From contig CAIPGJ010000694.1 of NCBI GenBank assembly GCA_903864555.1, forward strand, positions 1-5,476: DNA of 5,476 nt. The letters run 5' to 3'. Position numbers and translations under genes: made by a program. The notes beneath the pieces are model-generated. The model was given only the letters and a program-made list of their open reading frames with translations. It did no database searches and was not told the origin of the DNA. Of the stretch, positions 1 to 5,373 are shown in pieces. This stretch comes from an uncultured Pseudomonadota bacterium (lineage in GTDB: Bacteria > Pseudomonadota > Gammaproteobacteria > Burkholderiales > SG8-39). The first letter of the stretch is position 1. Every line of letters begins with the position of its first letter.

Positions 1-508
1 GCAACGCCATATCACCAACTCTTTCAGGTGCAAGGAAGGCCATATCATGATCGTGGCGAGGGCCGAAAACCTTCGCCAGCGGCTCTACCGTTCGATAGAC
101 CGCATGGATATCCCTGAGGATCCCAGGTTTGCCACACCGGATTTGTGCCGGCAGAACATCAAGGAACTGGACGCCGAAGTGCAAAAGGCCATTCTGACGC
201 GGACTGCTGCGGAGTGGGAAGACCGGCTGAACAGGGATGGCGTGGCCGCCATGCGCATTCTGAAAGTCACGGAGGCAGTCGAGAGTCCGCAAATAGCGGC
301 ACGAAAATTCCTTCACCGCTTCGAGGCGGAGCCTTCCATCAAGCTGCCTTCCTACACTATCCCGACAGCGCCTTACCGGCTATCGGAGAGCCCGACCAGG
401 GTGCACCGGCGCGCTCCGCTGCTGGGAGAGCACACAGCAGAAATCTTGGCCGATCTGGGGCTGAGCCAGGAAACAATTGCTGACTTCCGGAAGAGGAAAA
501 TCGTGTAG
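1..508 (+). CDS. CaiB/BaiF family (class III) CoA-transferase, C-terminal part (5' end outside window)
   Basis: Class III CoA-transferases move CoA between a donor thioester and a carboxylic acid in the cytoplasm. Here they would activate an organic acid for degradation. The frame is open from base 2 with no stop. The 15 codons before the first ATG (47) encode family sequence (SFRCKEGHIMI, matching the usual SFRCKDGYIMI block), so that ATG is internal and the gene starts upstream. About 168 residues are visible, less than half of a normal 380-420 aa protein. Visible landmarks are DPRF, the TRTAAEW segment, the EAVESPQ block after a GVAAMRI motif, the YRLSESPTRV strand, and the terminal PLLGEHTAEIL block, which is the family's C-terminal signature. 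The catalytic Asp lies in the missing N-terminal half, so activity cannot be judged. The substrate is unknown; GVAAMRI in place of the common GVPxGPV suggests it is not a formyl-CoA/oxalate enzyme (inference). TAG stop at 506-508. Confidence 0.93.
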   Translation, partial: QRHITNSFRCKEGHIMIVARAENLRQRLYRSIDRMDIPEDPRFATPDLCRQNIKELDAEVQKAILTRTAAEWEDRLNRDGVAAMRILKVTEAVESPQIAARKFLHRFEAEPSIKLPSYTIPTAPYRLSESPTRVHRRAPLLGEHTAEILADLGLSQETIADFRKRKIV

Positions 509-642
509 CGAGTGCGGTGCTGTCTCAGTCCCCAGGACTGGATGTTGGCGTCCCGGATGATTAAGGTGACGGGACAATGTAGGGCTCGAATCGTCACGAA
601 TCGTTATCGAGAGCAGAGAATTGTCATCAGACACCACGCAGA

Positions 643-672
643 TTGACCCCTTGTCGGCCCCGACGATATAGT
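643..672 (+). promoter_or_regulatory. Candidate sigma-70 promoter for the dioxygenase-Bug unit
   Basis: A -35-like TTGACC (643-648) and a -10-like TATAGT (667-672) each match consensus at 5 of 6 positions, separated by 18 bases. Transcription would start near 679-680, giving a leader of about 140 bases before the ATG at 819. This is pattern matching only; betaproteobacterial promoters are often weaker than this. Confidence 0.35.
651..666. repeat. Inverted repeat inside the promoter spacer (possible operator)
   Basis: TTGTCGG and CCGACGA form 7-bp arms (one T:G mismatch as DNA) around a 2-base centre. The repeat fills the space between the -35 and -10 hexamers almost exactly, where a bound regulator would act directly on the polymerase. 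No regulator gene is in the window, so the binding protein is unknown. A short chance palindrome is the alternative. Confidence 0.4.
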
Positions 673-805
673 CGTGCATGGAGAAGAAGTAGTTTCAATT
701 TCCTAGCGCGGCCTAGCTGATTCGAAGTCCGGAATAATCCGAGAAGATAACCCAAATCCAGACCGGAACAGCATACGGGGTGAGTCGCAGAAATGCACTT
801 CTAAC

Positions 806-815
806 AGAGGAGAAG
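806..815 (+). promoter_or_regulatory. Ribosome binding site deciding the dioxygenase start
   Basis: AGAGGAGAAG ends 3 bases before the ATG at 819, and its GAGGAG core has a 6-base spacer. The upstream in-frame GTG at 780 has no comparable site, so 819 is preferred. Confidence 0.75.
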
Positions 816-818
816 TCC

Positions 819-1676
819 ATGGCTTTGGAGATCGTCAAGACCGGATGCGCCCTGGGTGCGGAGCTCAGGGGGGTAGACCTGACCCAGCGACTCGAAGATG
901 ATATGGTCTCGCAGATACGCTTGGCGCTGCTTGAACATGAGGTGATTTACTTTCGCGGGCAGATGATCAGCGATGAGGATCAGATCCGCTTCAGCAGCGA
1001 CTTCGGCGGCCTGCGCCGGCTGAAGCGCGTCAATGCCCTGCATCGACGGTTACCGGAAATTTTCCTGGTGTCCAATATTCTGGAAAACGGCGAGCCCATC
1101 GGCTTGCCCGATGCGGGCATTTTCTGGCACACCGATGGCGCCTATCTTGAAAGCCTGCCCTTCGCCTCGGTGCTGCGTGCCATCGAGGTTCCGCACCAGG
1201 ATGGCAAGCCCCTGGGCGACACGGTATTTGCCAGCATGACCGCTGCGTATGATGCCCTGCCCGGGGCCATGAAAAAACGCCTGGATGGCCTGCGGGCCGT
1301 GCAGAGCATTTCCTTGCGCTACGAGAAGACCGAGAAAATCGGCATCAGGAAAGGCACCCCCGCTGCGGTGATCACTACCGCACCCGAGGCCATCCATCCG
1401 GTGGTACGAGCGCATCCGGTAACGCGGCGAAAGTGCATCTTCGTGAGCCAGGGTTACACCAAGAAGATCCTCGACATCCCCGATCAGGAAAGCGAGGAAC
1501 TGATCGCCGAACTGGCCGCATACTGCGTCGAGCCGCGCTTTCAGTACCGGCACAGTTACCAAGTCGATGATCTCGTAATGTGGGACGACTCCTCCACCCA
1601 GCATAAGGCCACCTTCGATTATGCTCTGCCGCAGCGCCGGCTGATGCACAGAACCACCATCGGTGATCTTGCCTGA
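819..1676 (+). CDS. TauD/TfdA family Fe(II)/2-oxoglutarate-dependent dioxygenase
   Basis: A cytoplasmic non-haem iron oxygenase that couples 2-oxoglutarate decarboxylation to substrate hydroxylation, often leading to C-S, C-O or C-N cleavage (taurine, 2,4-D and related acids in known members). From the ATG at 819 it is 285 aa, the usual length. The N-terminus has the family's GAELRGVDL (residues 12-20) and EHEVIYFRGQ (39-48). The iron facial triad is visible as H104-x-D106 in FWHTDGAY and H262 in MWDDSSTQHKA. R278 in RRLMHRTT aligns with the Arg that holds the 2-oxoglutarate carboxylate in TauD. GDTVFASMTAAYDALP (residues 133-148) is another family block. One small oddity is WDD where most members have WDN. 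All catalytic residues are present, so it should be active. The substrate is not predictable; the overall layout is closer to TfdA/TauD-like catabolic enzymes than to biosynthetic ones (inference). The first Bug gene begins 65 bases downstream, probably in the same transcript. Confidence 0.93.
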   Translation: MALEIVKTGCALGAELRGVDLTQRLEDDMVSQIRLALLEHEVIYFRGQMISDEDQIRFSSDFGGLRRLKRVNALHRRLPEIFLVSNILENGEPIGLPDAGIFWHTDGAYLESLPFASVLRAIEVPHQDGKPLGDTVFASMTAAYDALPGAMKKRLDGLRAVQSISLRYEKTEKIGIRKGTPAAVITTAPEAIHPVVRAHPVTRRKCIFVSQGYTKKILDIPDQESEELIAELAAYCVEPRFQYRHSYQVDDLVMWDDSSTQHKATFDYALPQRRLMHRTTIGDLA

Positions 1677-1730
1677 CTTTTTCTAATGCCTGCAGGCTGT
1701 ATTTCGTGAGCTGCAGCAATTCGGTTCTGG

Positions 1731-1737
1731 AGGGAGG
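1731..1737 (+). promoter_or_regulatory. Ribosome binding site deciding the first Bug start
   Basis: AGGGAGG lies 4 bases before the ATG at 1742. It favours this start over the in-frame GTG at 1706, and only the 1742 start puts the signal peptide at the N-terminus. Confidence 0.75.
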
Positions 1738-1741
1738 TGTA

Positions 1742-2704
1742 ATGAATGGAAAGTGGATTGTTACCCTGTCGCTGCTGGCTTGCGCTATGGCGGCGGATCA
1801 GTCCCTGGCGCAGAATTTTCCGGCCAGGCCGATCACCTTGCTAATTCCCTTTCCGCCGGGTACGGGCAATGACGTGGTGGGCCGCGTCATCGGCCAGAAG
1901 ATGTCCGAGAGCATGGGCCAGCCGGTGCTTGCCGACAATCGCATCGGTGCAACAGGCAGCATTGCTGTGGAGGCGGTTAAAAACGCAGCCCCAGACGGAT
2001 ATACCCTGCTCGTGGCCAGCAGCAGCTTTGCCATCAACCTCTATGCAACCCGGGTGACCTACGAGTTGGCGAGTTTCACTCCTGCGGCCATGGTGGGAAG
2101 GGCGCCATTCACGCTGAACGTGCCGCAGGGCCTGCCGACAAGATCGCTCAGGGAGTTTGTTGCCTATGCCAAGGCCAGGCCCGGTCAGTTGAGCGCCGCT
2201 TCCGGTGGCAATACGACAACCGGTTTCTTCCTTGCCGAATTGCTCAAGAAGGCAGCAGGGTTGGATATTGTGCTGGTCGCCTACAAGGGGTCTACGCTGG
2301 CCGTTTCTGACCTCATGGCTGGCCGCATCCACCTGATGTTCGCCCCCATGGTCACCAGCATCCCCCCGTACAAGACCGGCAAGATCCAGGTGCTCGGTGT
2401 GACAGGATCACGGCGTAACAGCATTATTCCGGATGTCCCCACTTTCATTGAGATGGGGTTTCCCATGCTGGACATTCCAAGCTGGTATGCCTTTCTCGCT
2501 CCGGCGGGTACCCCCCGGCCAGTCATCGGCAAGCTGAACGCCGAAATCAACAAGGCGCTGGCCAATCGGGAAGTGAACGATCAGTTCACCAATGTGGGGA
2601 TCGAGCCCAGCATCAACTCCCCCGAAGAATCGGATGCCTTTCTCAAGGCTGACGCATTGATGTGGTCGCGCGTGGTCAAGGCGTCCGGCATCAAGGTGGA
2701 ATAG
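1742..2704 (+). CDS. Bug (TctC-family) periplasmic solute-binding protein 1
   Basis: An extracytoplasmic receptor of the tripartite tricarboxylate transporter class, which binds a small organic acid or related ligand in the periplasm. The 320-aa protein starts with a signal peptide: MNGK, a hydrophobic core (residues 5-18), and a likely cleavage at SLA|Q (23/24). An LLAC at 11-14 resembles a weak lipobox. The mature part follows the Bug pattern: ARPITLLIPFPPGTGND, a strand around residues 28-45 whose loop and Asp contact the ligand in solved family members; APDGYTLLVASS; the VAYKGS block; an IPDVPTFIEMG block; LAPAGTPRP; and a C-terminal VVKASGIKVE. The length is normal. The loop reads PGTGND instead of the usual PGGGTD, which may alter ligand fit (inference). 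No TctA/TctB membrane genes are nearby, as is usual for the many orphan Bug genes of Burkholderiales, so its role may be sensing or use of a distant permease. The ligand is unknown but is plausibly the dioxygenase substrate. Confidence 0.93.
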   Translation: MNGKWIVTLSLLACAMAADQSLAQNFPARPITLLIPFPPGTGNDVVGRVIGQKMSESMGQPVLADNRIGATGSIAVEAVKNAAPDGYTLLVASSSFAINLYATRVTYELASFTPAAMVGRAPFTLNVPQGLPTRSLREFVAYAKARPGQLSAASGGNTTTGFFLAELLKKAAGLDIVLVAYKGSTLAVSDLMAGRIHLMFAPMVTSIPPYKTGKIQVLGVTGSRRNSIIPDVPTFIEMGFPMLDIPSWYAFLAPAGTPRPVIGKLNAEINKALANREVNDQFTNVGIEPSINSPEESDAFLKADALMWSRVVKASGIKVE

Positions 2705-2774
2705 GAATCGGGCAAGTCCGATCAGTCGCACGGGCAACTCTTGGCGTCGATCTGTCACTGGTACTGATTAAGAT

Positions 2775-2879
2775 AAGATCGGCAATGGTGATGGCCGGCG
2801 GCGCGAAGTTGTTGGTCAGGAACATCAGCCGTTTGCCGGTCTTGTGCGACACCCGGACCTCGATGCCTCCATCTCGCAA
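2775..2879 (-). pseudogene. Remnant of an IS4-type DDE transposase (about 35 codons)
   Basis: Read on the minus strand, the segment encodes IEVRVSHKTGKRLMFLTNNF followed by APPAITIADL. This closely matches a well-known block of IS4-family transposases (TGKxLVFLTNNFxLPALTIAxLY), just before the conserved RWQVELFFKWIKQ motif with the catalytic Glu. That motif is absent: similarity stops after ADL at about 2775. On the other side the frame meets a TGA at 2883-2885. Neither the N-terminal Asp motifs nor terminal inverted repeats can be seen, so this is a dead internal scrap, not a gene. The match is from memory of the family. The chance of such a run of agreement is low, but the exact IS cannot be named. 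Confidence 0.72.
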
Positions 2880-3059
2880 TGATCATAGGCGGCTCAGCGG
2901 GGTGGATTCGTGTTGGCATGTGGTGAGCCGAACACCGGCATAAGCGTTACCCAACATACGTGCTAGACTTTTTCGACAATAAGCAGACAAGCGGGCCGAA
3001 AGCTCCCGCCGCTGATCAGCTGCAAAACCATCCGTCTTACGCAACACACGATTTCATCC

Positions 3060-3081
3060 GAAGTCCTTTTCTGAAGTCCTT
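3060..3081. repeat. Short direct repeat upstream of the second Bug gene
   Basis: GAAGTCCTT occurs at 3060-3068 and again at 3073-3081, 13 bases apart start to start, ending 8 bases before the ribosome site. It could be a regulator half-site pair or slippage debris; nothing else supports a role. A related CGAAGTCC also occurs at 723-730, upstream of the dioxygenase. Confidence 0.4.
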
Positions 3082-3089
3082 GCGGCAAC

Positions 3090-3095
3090 AGGAGG
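3090..3095 (+). promoter_or_regulatory. Ribosome binding site of the second Bug gene
   Basis: A perfect AGGAGG lies 6 bases before the ATG at 3102. It decides for this start rather than the in-frame ATG four codons later at 3114. Confidence 0.8.
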
Positions 3096-3101
3096 TGTGT
3101 C

Positions 3102-4097
3102 ATGCGATTCGATATGCATTCCGCTGGTGTGGTGGTATCGGCACTTTGTTTCTCGTTGGCTTCAGGCTCGGCATCGGCCCAACCGACCGGCGCCTCCGCT
3201 TATCCGAACCGGCCAGTTCGGCTGGTTGTGCCGGTGGCACCCGGAGGGGGGCAGGATTCCGTTTCCCGCATTCTGGCGCCAGTACTGAGCGAAGCCGTGG
3301 GGGCCTCGTTCTTTGTCGACAACCGTCCTGGTGCAGGGCAGACGCTGGGAATGGATTTCGTCGCGAAGGCGCCCCCTGACGGCTATACGCTCTTGGTGGC
3401 CGGCGCCGCTTTCACAATCGCGCCGTTCACCTTTTCCAGCGTGCCCTTCGATATTGCCCGGGATTTTGCCCCTATCAGCCAGATCGCCTTTCAGCCGCTG
3501 TTCCTGGTCATCCATCCCTCTCTCAAGGTCACTACGCCGCAGGAACTGGTCGCAATGGCCAAGGCGCGACCGGGGGAGTTGAATCTTGGCTTGGGTGATC
3601 CGGGCGGCTCTGGTGCCATGGCGGGGGAGATATTCAAAACGGTCACCGAAACCCAAATGGTGTCGGTGCCCTACAAGAACGGGCCGTCAGGCCTGATGGC
3701 ACTCATGACCAATGAAGTGCAGGTGCTGTTTACCACCCCCACCAGCGCCATTCAGCATTTCAAGAGCGGCAAGCTGAAAATGCTGGCCACCACGGGCAAG
3801 GAACGCGCTGCCTACCTGCCTGATGTTCCCACGCTGCCGGAAATGGGCATCAACGGCGTGGATGTCGGTCCCTGGCAGGGGCTGGTGGCCCAAGCCAGGC
3901 TTCCAGCCGCCATCATTGACAGGTTGCACAAGCTGGTGGTGGATGCGTTGCAACTGCCCGCGGTACGCGAGCGACTGGCCACATCGGGGGCAGATACCAT
4001 CATCGGCAGCACGCCCAGGGAATTCGCCGACGTCATCAGTCGGGAACTGGTGCAGAACAGCAGGGTGATCAAGGCAGTCGGGATCAAGGTGCAGTGA
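3102..4097 (+). CDS. Bug (TctC-family) periplasmic solute-binding protein 2
   Basis: A second periplasmic receptor of the same family, 331 aa. The signal peptide has a hydrophobic core around residues 8-20 and a clear cleavage site, SASA|Q (26/27). Its n-region MRFDMHS is weakly charged because an Asp offsets the Arg. The mature part shows NRPVRLVVPVAPGGGQD (ligand loop with Asp), DNRPGAGQ, PPDGYTLLVAG, the VPYKNG block, LPDVPTLPEMG, and a C-terminal VIKAVGIKVQ. It is clearly homologous to the first Bug protein, but most aligned positions differ, especially in the ligand loop (APGGGQD against PPGTGND) and the middle domain. This is therefore not a recent tandem duplication, and the two probably bind different ligands (inference). 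The MaoC gene starts 45 bases after its stop, so those two are very likely co-transcribed. No transporter membrane genes are present. The ligand is unknown. Confidence 0.93.
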   Translation: MRFDMHSAGVVVSALCFSLASGSASAQPTGASAYPNRPVRLVVPVAPGGGQDSVSRILAPVLSEAVGASFFVDNRPGAGQTLGMDFVAKAPPDGYTLLVAGAAFTIAPFTFSSVPFDIARDFAPISQIAFQPLFLVIHPSLKVTTPQELVAMAKARPGELNLGLGDPGGSGAMAGEIFKTVTETQMVSVPYKNGPSGLMALMTNEVQVLFTTPTSAIQHFKSGKLKMLATTGKERAAYLPDVPTLPEMGINGVDVGPWQGLVAQARLPAAIIDRLHKLVVDALQLPAVRERLATSGADTIIGSTPREFADVISRELVQNSRVIKAVGIKVQ

Positions 4098-4131
4098 CCA
4101 GGCATGACAACTGCAGTGGGCCGGCATTACA

Positions 4132-4137
4132 GGGGAG
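4132..4137 (+). promoter_or_regulatory. Ribosome binding site deciding the MaoC start
   Basis: GGGGAG lies 5 bases before the ATG at 4143. The in-frame ATG at 4104 has no well-spaced site and would add 13 residues (TTAVGRHYRGES...) that do not resemble the family, so 4143 is chosen. Confidence 0.65.
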
Positions 4138-4142
4138 AGAGC

Positions 4143-5003
4143 ATGGCGGTTGATTACGAAAAGCTGATGCAATACCGGATTCCGGAACTGGAGCAGACCT
4201 GGACCAAGCGCGACACCATCCTCTACGCGCTCGGACTCGGACTGGGCGCCGATCCCATGGATCAGGATCAGCTCAAGTTTGTCCAGCCCAGGGGCTTGCA
4301 GGCATTGCCCACCATGCCGGCCATCATGTGTGTGCCCTACCAGTGGCTGAAGAGCGCCGGTATCGGCATGAGCGGCAACAGCCTGCATGGCGAGCAGACC
4401 TTTGTCATCCACAGGCCGATTCCGGTGGAAGGGACTTTTGTGGCTCAGCCGCGTGTGGTCCAGGTGGTGGACAAGGGGGCCGGTGGCGGCATGCTGGTGG
4501 TGACCGAACGCGAGATCCGCGAGAAGGCAAGCGGCGATGTCATCTGCACGGCGAGCACCACGACCTTCTGTCGCGGCGATGGCGGTTTCGGCGGTCCCAC
4601 GATACCCCTGAAGGAGCCGCACAGGCTTCCTGACAGGGCGCCAGACATCGTCGTTGACCAGCATATCCTGCCGCAGGCGGCTTTCATCTATGCCTTGAGC
4701 GGTGATCCCAATCCATTGCATGTGGATCCGGAAGCTGCCCGCAAGGCCGGATTCACCCGTCCCATCCTGCATGGGCTGTGTGCGTTCGGCATGGCGGGAT
4801 ACGCCATTCTCAAGAATTGCTGCGGACATGACTCGACACGGCTCAGAAGCATGTCCGTGCGGTTTGCGGCCCCGCTATATCCCGATGAAACACTGCGCAC
4901 GGAAATCTGGCGGGGAGAGGGAGAGGTTTCCTGGCGCGCAATCCTGCCCAACCGCGAAAACAAGGTGGTCCTGAACAATGGTCATGCGTGTATAGGAAAC
5001 TGA
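4143..5003 (+). CDS. MaoC-type (hydratase-2) enoyl-CoA hydratase, double hot-dog
   Basis: This type of enzyme adds water to trans-2-enoyl-CoA to give (R)-3-hydroxyacyl-CoA, or does the reverse, in the cytoplasm. The 286-aa length matches the two-domain hydratase-2 form related to the hydratase part of peroxisomal MFE-2. The N-terminal half (about 1-150) is the non-catalytic MaoC-like hot-dog domain. The C-terminal half (about 165-286) is the catalytic MaoC domain with the family signature YALSGDPNPLHVDPEAARKA (183-202). D188 and H193 are the expected catalytic pair, with N190 between them. PILHGLCAFG (207-216) is the second conserved block, and VRFAAPLYPDETL (239-251) is the third. No key residue is missing. 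It sits 45 bases after the second Bug gene, apparently in the same operon. With the CoA-transferase at the start of the window it implies that the pathway runs through CoA thioesters. The chain length and identity of the substrate are not predictable. Confidence 0.93.
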   Translation: MAVDYEKLMQYRIPELEQTWTKRDTILYALGLGLGADPMDQDQLKFVQPRGLQALPTMPAIMCVPYQWLKSAGIGMSGNSLHGEQTFVIHRPIPVEGTFVAQPRVVQVVDKGAGGGMLVVTEREIREKASGDVICTASTTTFCRGDGGFGGPTIPLKEPHRLPDRAPDIVVDQHILPQAAFIYALSGDPNPLHVDPEAARKAGFTRPILHGLCAFGMAGYAILKNCCGHDSTRLRSMSVRFAAPLYPDETLRTEIWRGEGEVSWRAILPNRENKVVLNNGHACIGN

Positions 5004-5231
5004 AACCACCTTTTTCCCATGCGCAACATTAGTGCCGGGCCGATAGGCGGTTGAATCGCGCGACGTTCAGTAAAAATTCCCCGCTCTTGATAAGCACTCG
5101 CCCCCGGAATCGCCCCGATTTGCTGCACTTTGACGCAGTTTCCCGCTTCCTGCGAGCCCACGCTGCGCCGGATCGTCAGCCCTGCTGTGCTCTTCATGAG
5201 CCTCCCTCCCTCACCTTGGCAGAGCCATGTT

Positions 5232-5246
5232 CAGATTCTGAATCTG
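5232..5246. repeat. Perfect 15-base inverted repeat, operator-like
   Basis: CAGATTC and GAATCTG are perfect 7-bp arms around a single central T. It overlaps the place where the -35 element of the candidate promoter would be. No adjacent regulator gene is visible, so the binding protein is unknown. Confidence 0.45.
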
Positions 5247-5265
5247 CCGGATGACTGGATACAAT
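5236..5265 (+). promoter_or_regulatory. Weak candidate promoter for the 5374 gene
   Basis: TACAAT (5260-5265) is a good -10 match (5 of 6). With an 18-base spacer the -35 position would be TTCTGA (5236-5241), a poor match lying inside the palindrome. A poor -35 covered by an operator fits an activated or repressed promoter, but chance is equally possible. Predicted start is near 5272, about 100 bases before the gene. Confidence 0.25.
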
Positions 5266-5373
5266 ACCCCTCTTTCCTTTCATCGCGCCCATTCTCCTAG
5301 CTCCGTAAAAGGCCACGCAAGGCGAATTGGCGTATTTCACAACGGCGCCTGAAAAGCGGAAGTCGATCCCTGC

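Larger units (their letters stand above)
509..818. other. Intergenic regulatory region between CoA-transferase and dioxygenase
   Basis: These 310 bases contain no gene I can support. They hold a short hairpin just after the CoA-transferase stop (arms 526-531 and 535-540, 3-nt loop, no T-run, so a poor terminator). They also hold a candidate sigma-70 promoter at 643-672 with an inverted repeat in its spacer, and the ribosome site of the dioxygenase at 806-815. A minus-strand frame is open across 380-679, but it overlaps the CoA-transferase end and has no ribosome site. The gap suggests that the dioxygenase begins its own transcription unit. Confidence 0.6.
2705..3101. other. Intergenic gap between the two Bug genes, with insertion-sequence debris
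   Basis: These 397 bases separate two genes that would otherwise look co-transcribed. The first half carries a decayed minus-strand transposase fragment (2775-2879). The second half has no gene but contains a 10-bp palindrome, GCTGATCAGC (3011-3020), a tandem-like direct repeat (3060-3081), and the ribosome site of the second Bug gene. A TGCTAGACT at 2961-2969 resembles an extended -10 but has no good -35, so a promoter here is only possible. Confidence 0.6.
5004..5373. other. Intergenic region after the MaoC gene, no recognised gene
   Basis: No recognisable gene and no convincing hairpin plus T-run terminator for the upstream operon could be found in these 370 bases. They hold an operator-like palindrome (5232-5246) and a candidate promoter pointing right (-10 at 5260-5265). 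On the minus strand two unrecognised small frames (5283 down to 5194, and 5197 down to 4982) overlap by ATGA behind a purine-rich GGGAGGGAGG site. The second of these runs 22 bases into the MaoC gene, which argues against it being real. A + strand frame (5051-5254) starts with TTG and resembles nothing known to me. Confidence 0.5.

Noticed and set aside
526..540. Hairpin CAGTCC/GGACTG as a terminator after the CoA-transferase
   Set aside because: The stem is only 6 bp (7 with a T:G pair), the loop is 3 bases, and no T-run follows.
380..679. Minus-strand open frame covering the gap before the dioxygenase
   Set aside because: It has no ribosome site before its ATG, overlaps the end of the CoA-transferase, and has no recognisable sequence.
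1050..1649. Minus-strand open frame of 199 codons
   Set aside because: It is fully antisense to the dioxygenase, whose catalytic motifs are intact, and shows no family signature.
1688..1717. Two PstI-type palindromes (GCCTGCAGGC at 1688-1697 and GCTGCAGC at 1710-1717) between dioxygenase and first Bug gene
   Set aside because: They are short and GC-rich with no T-run or promoter context, so they are compatible with chance. A 6-bp stem between them would be too weak for a terminator.
2881..2960. Possible insertion-sequence end beside the transposase relic
   Set aside because: No matching inverted repeat or target-site duplication was found on the other side, so an IS boundary cannot be placed.
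3011..3020. 10-bp palindrome GCTGATCAGC upstream of the second Bug gene
   Set aside because: The arms do not extend, and no promoter with matched spacing was found around it.
3687..4829. Minus-strand open frame of 380 codons, the longest in the window
   Set aside because: It lies antisense to the second Bug gene and the MaoC gene, both confirmed by family motifs. Its translation is His/Gln/Arg-rich with no recognisable domain, typical of a shadow frame in GC-rich DNA.
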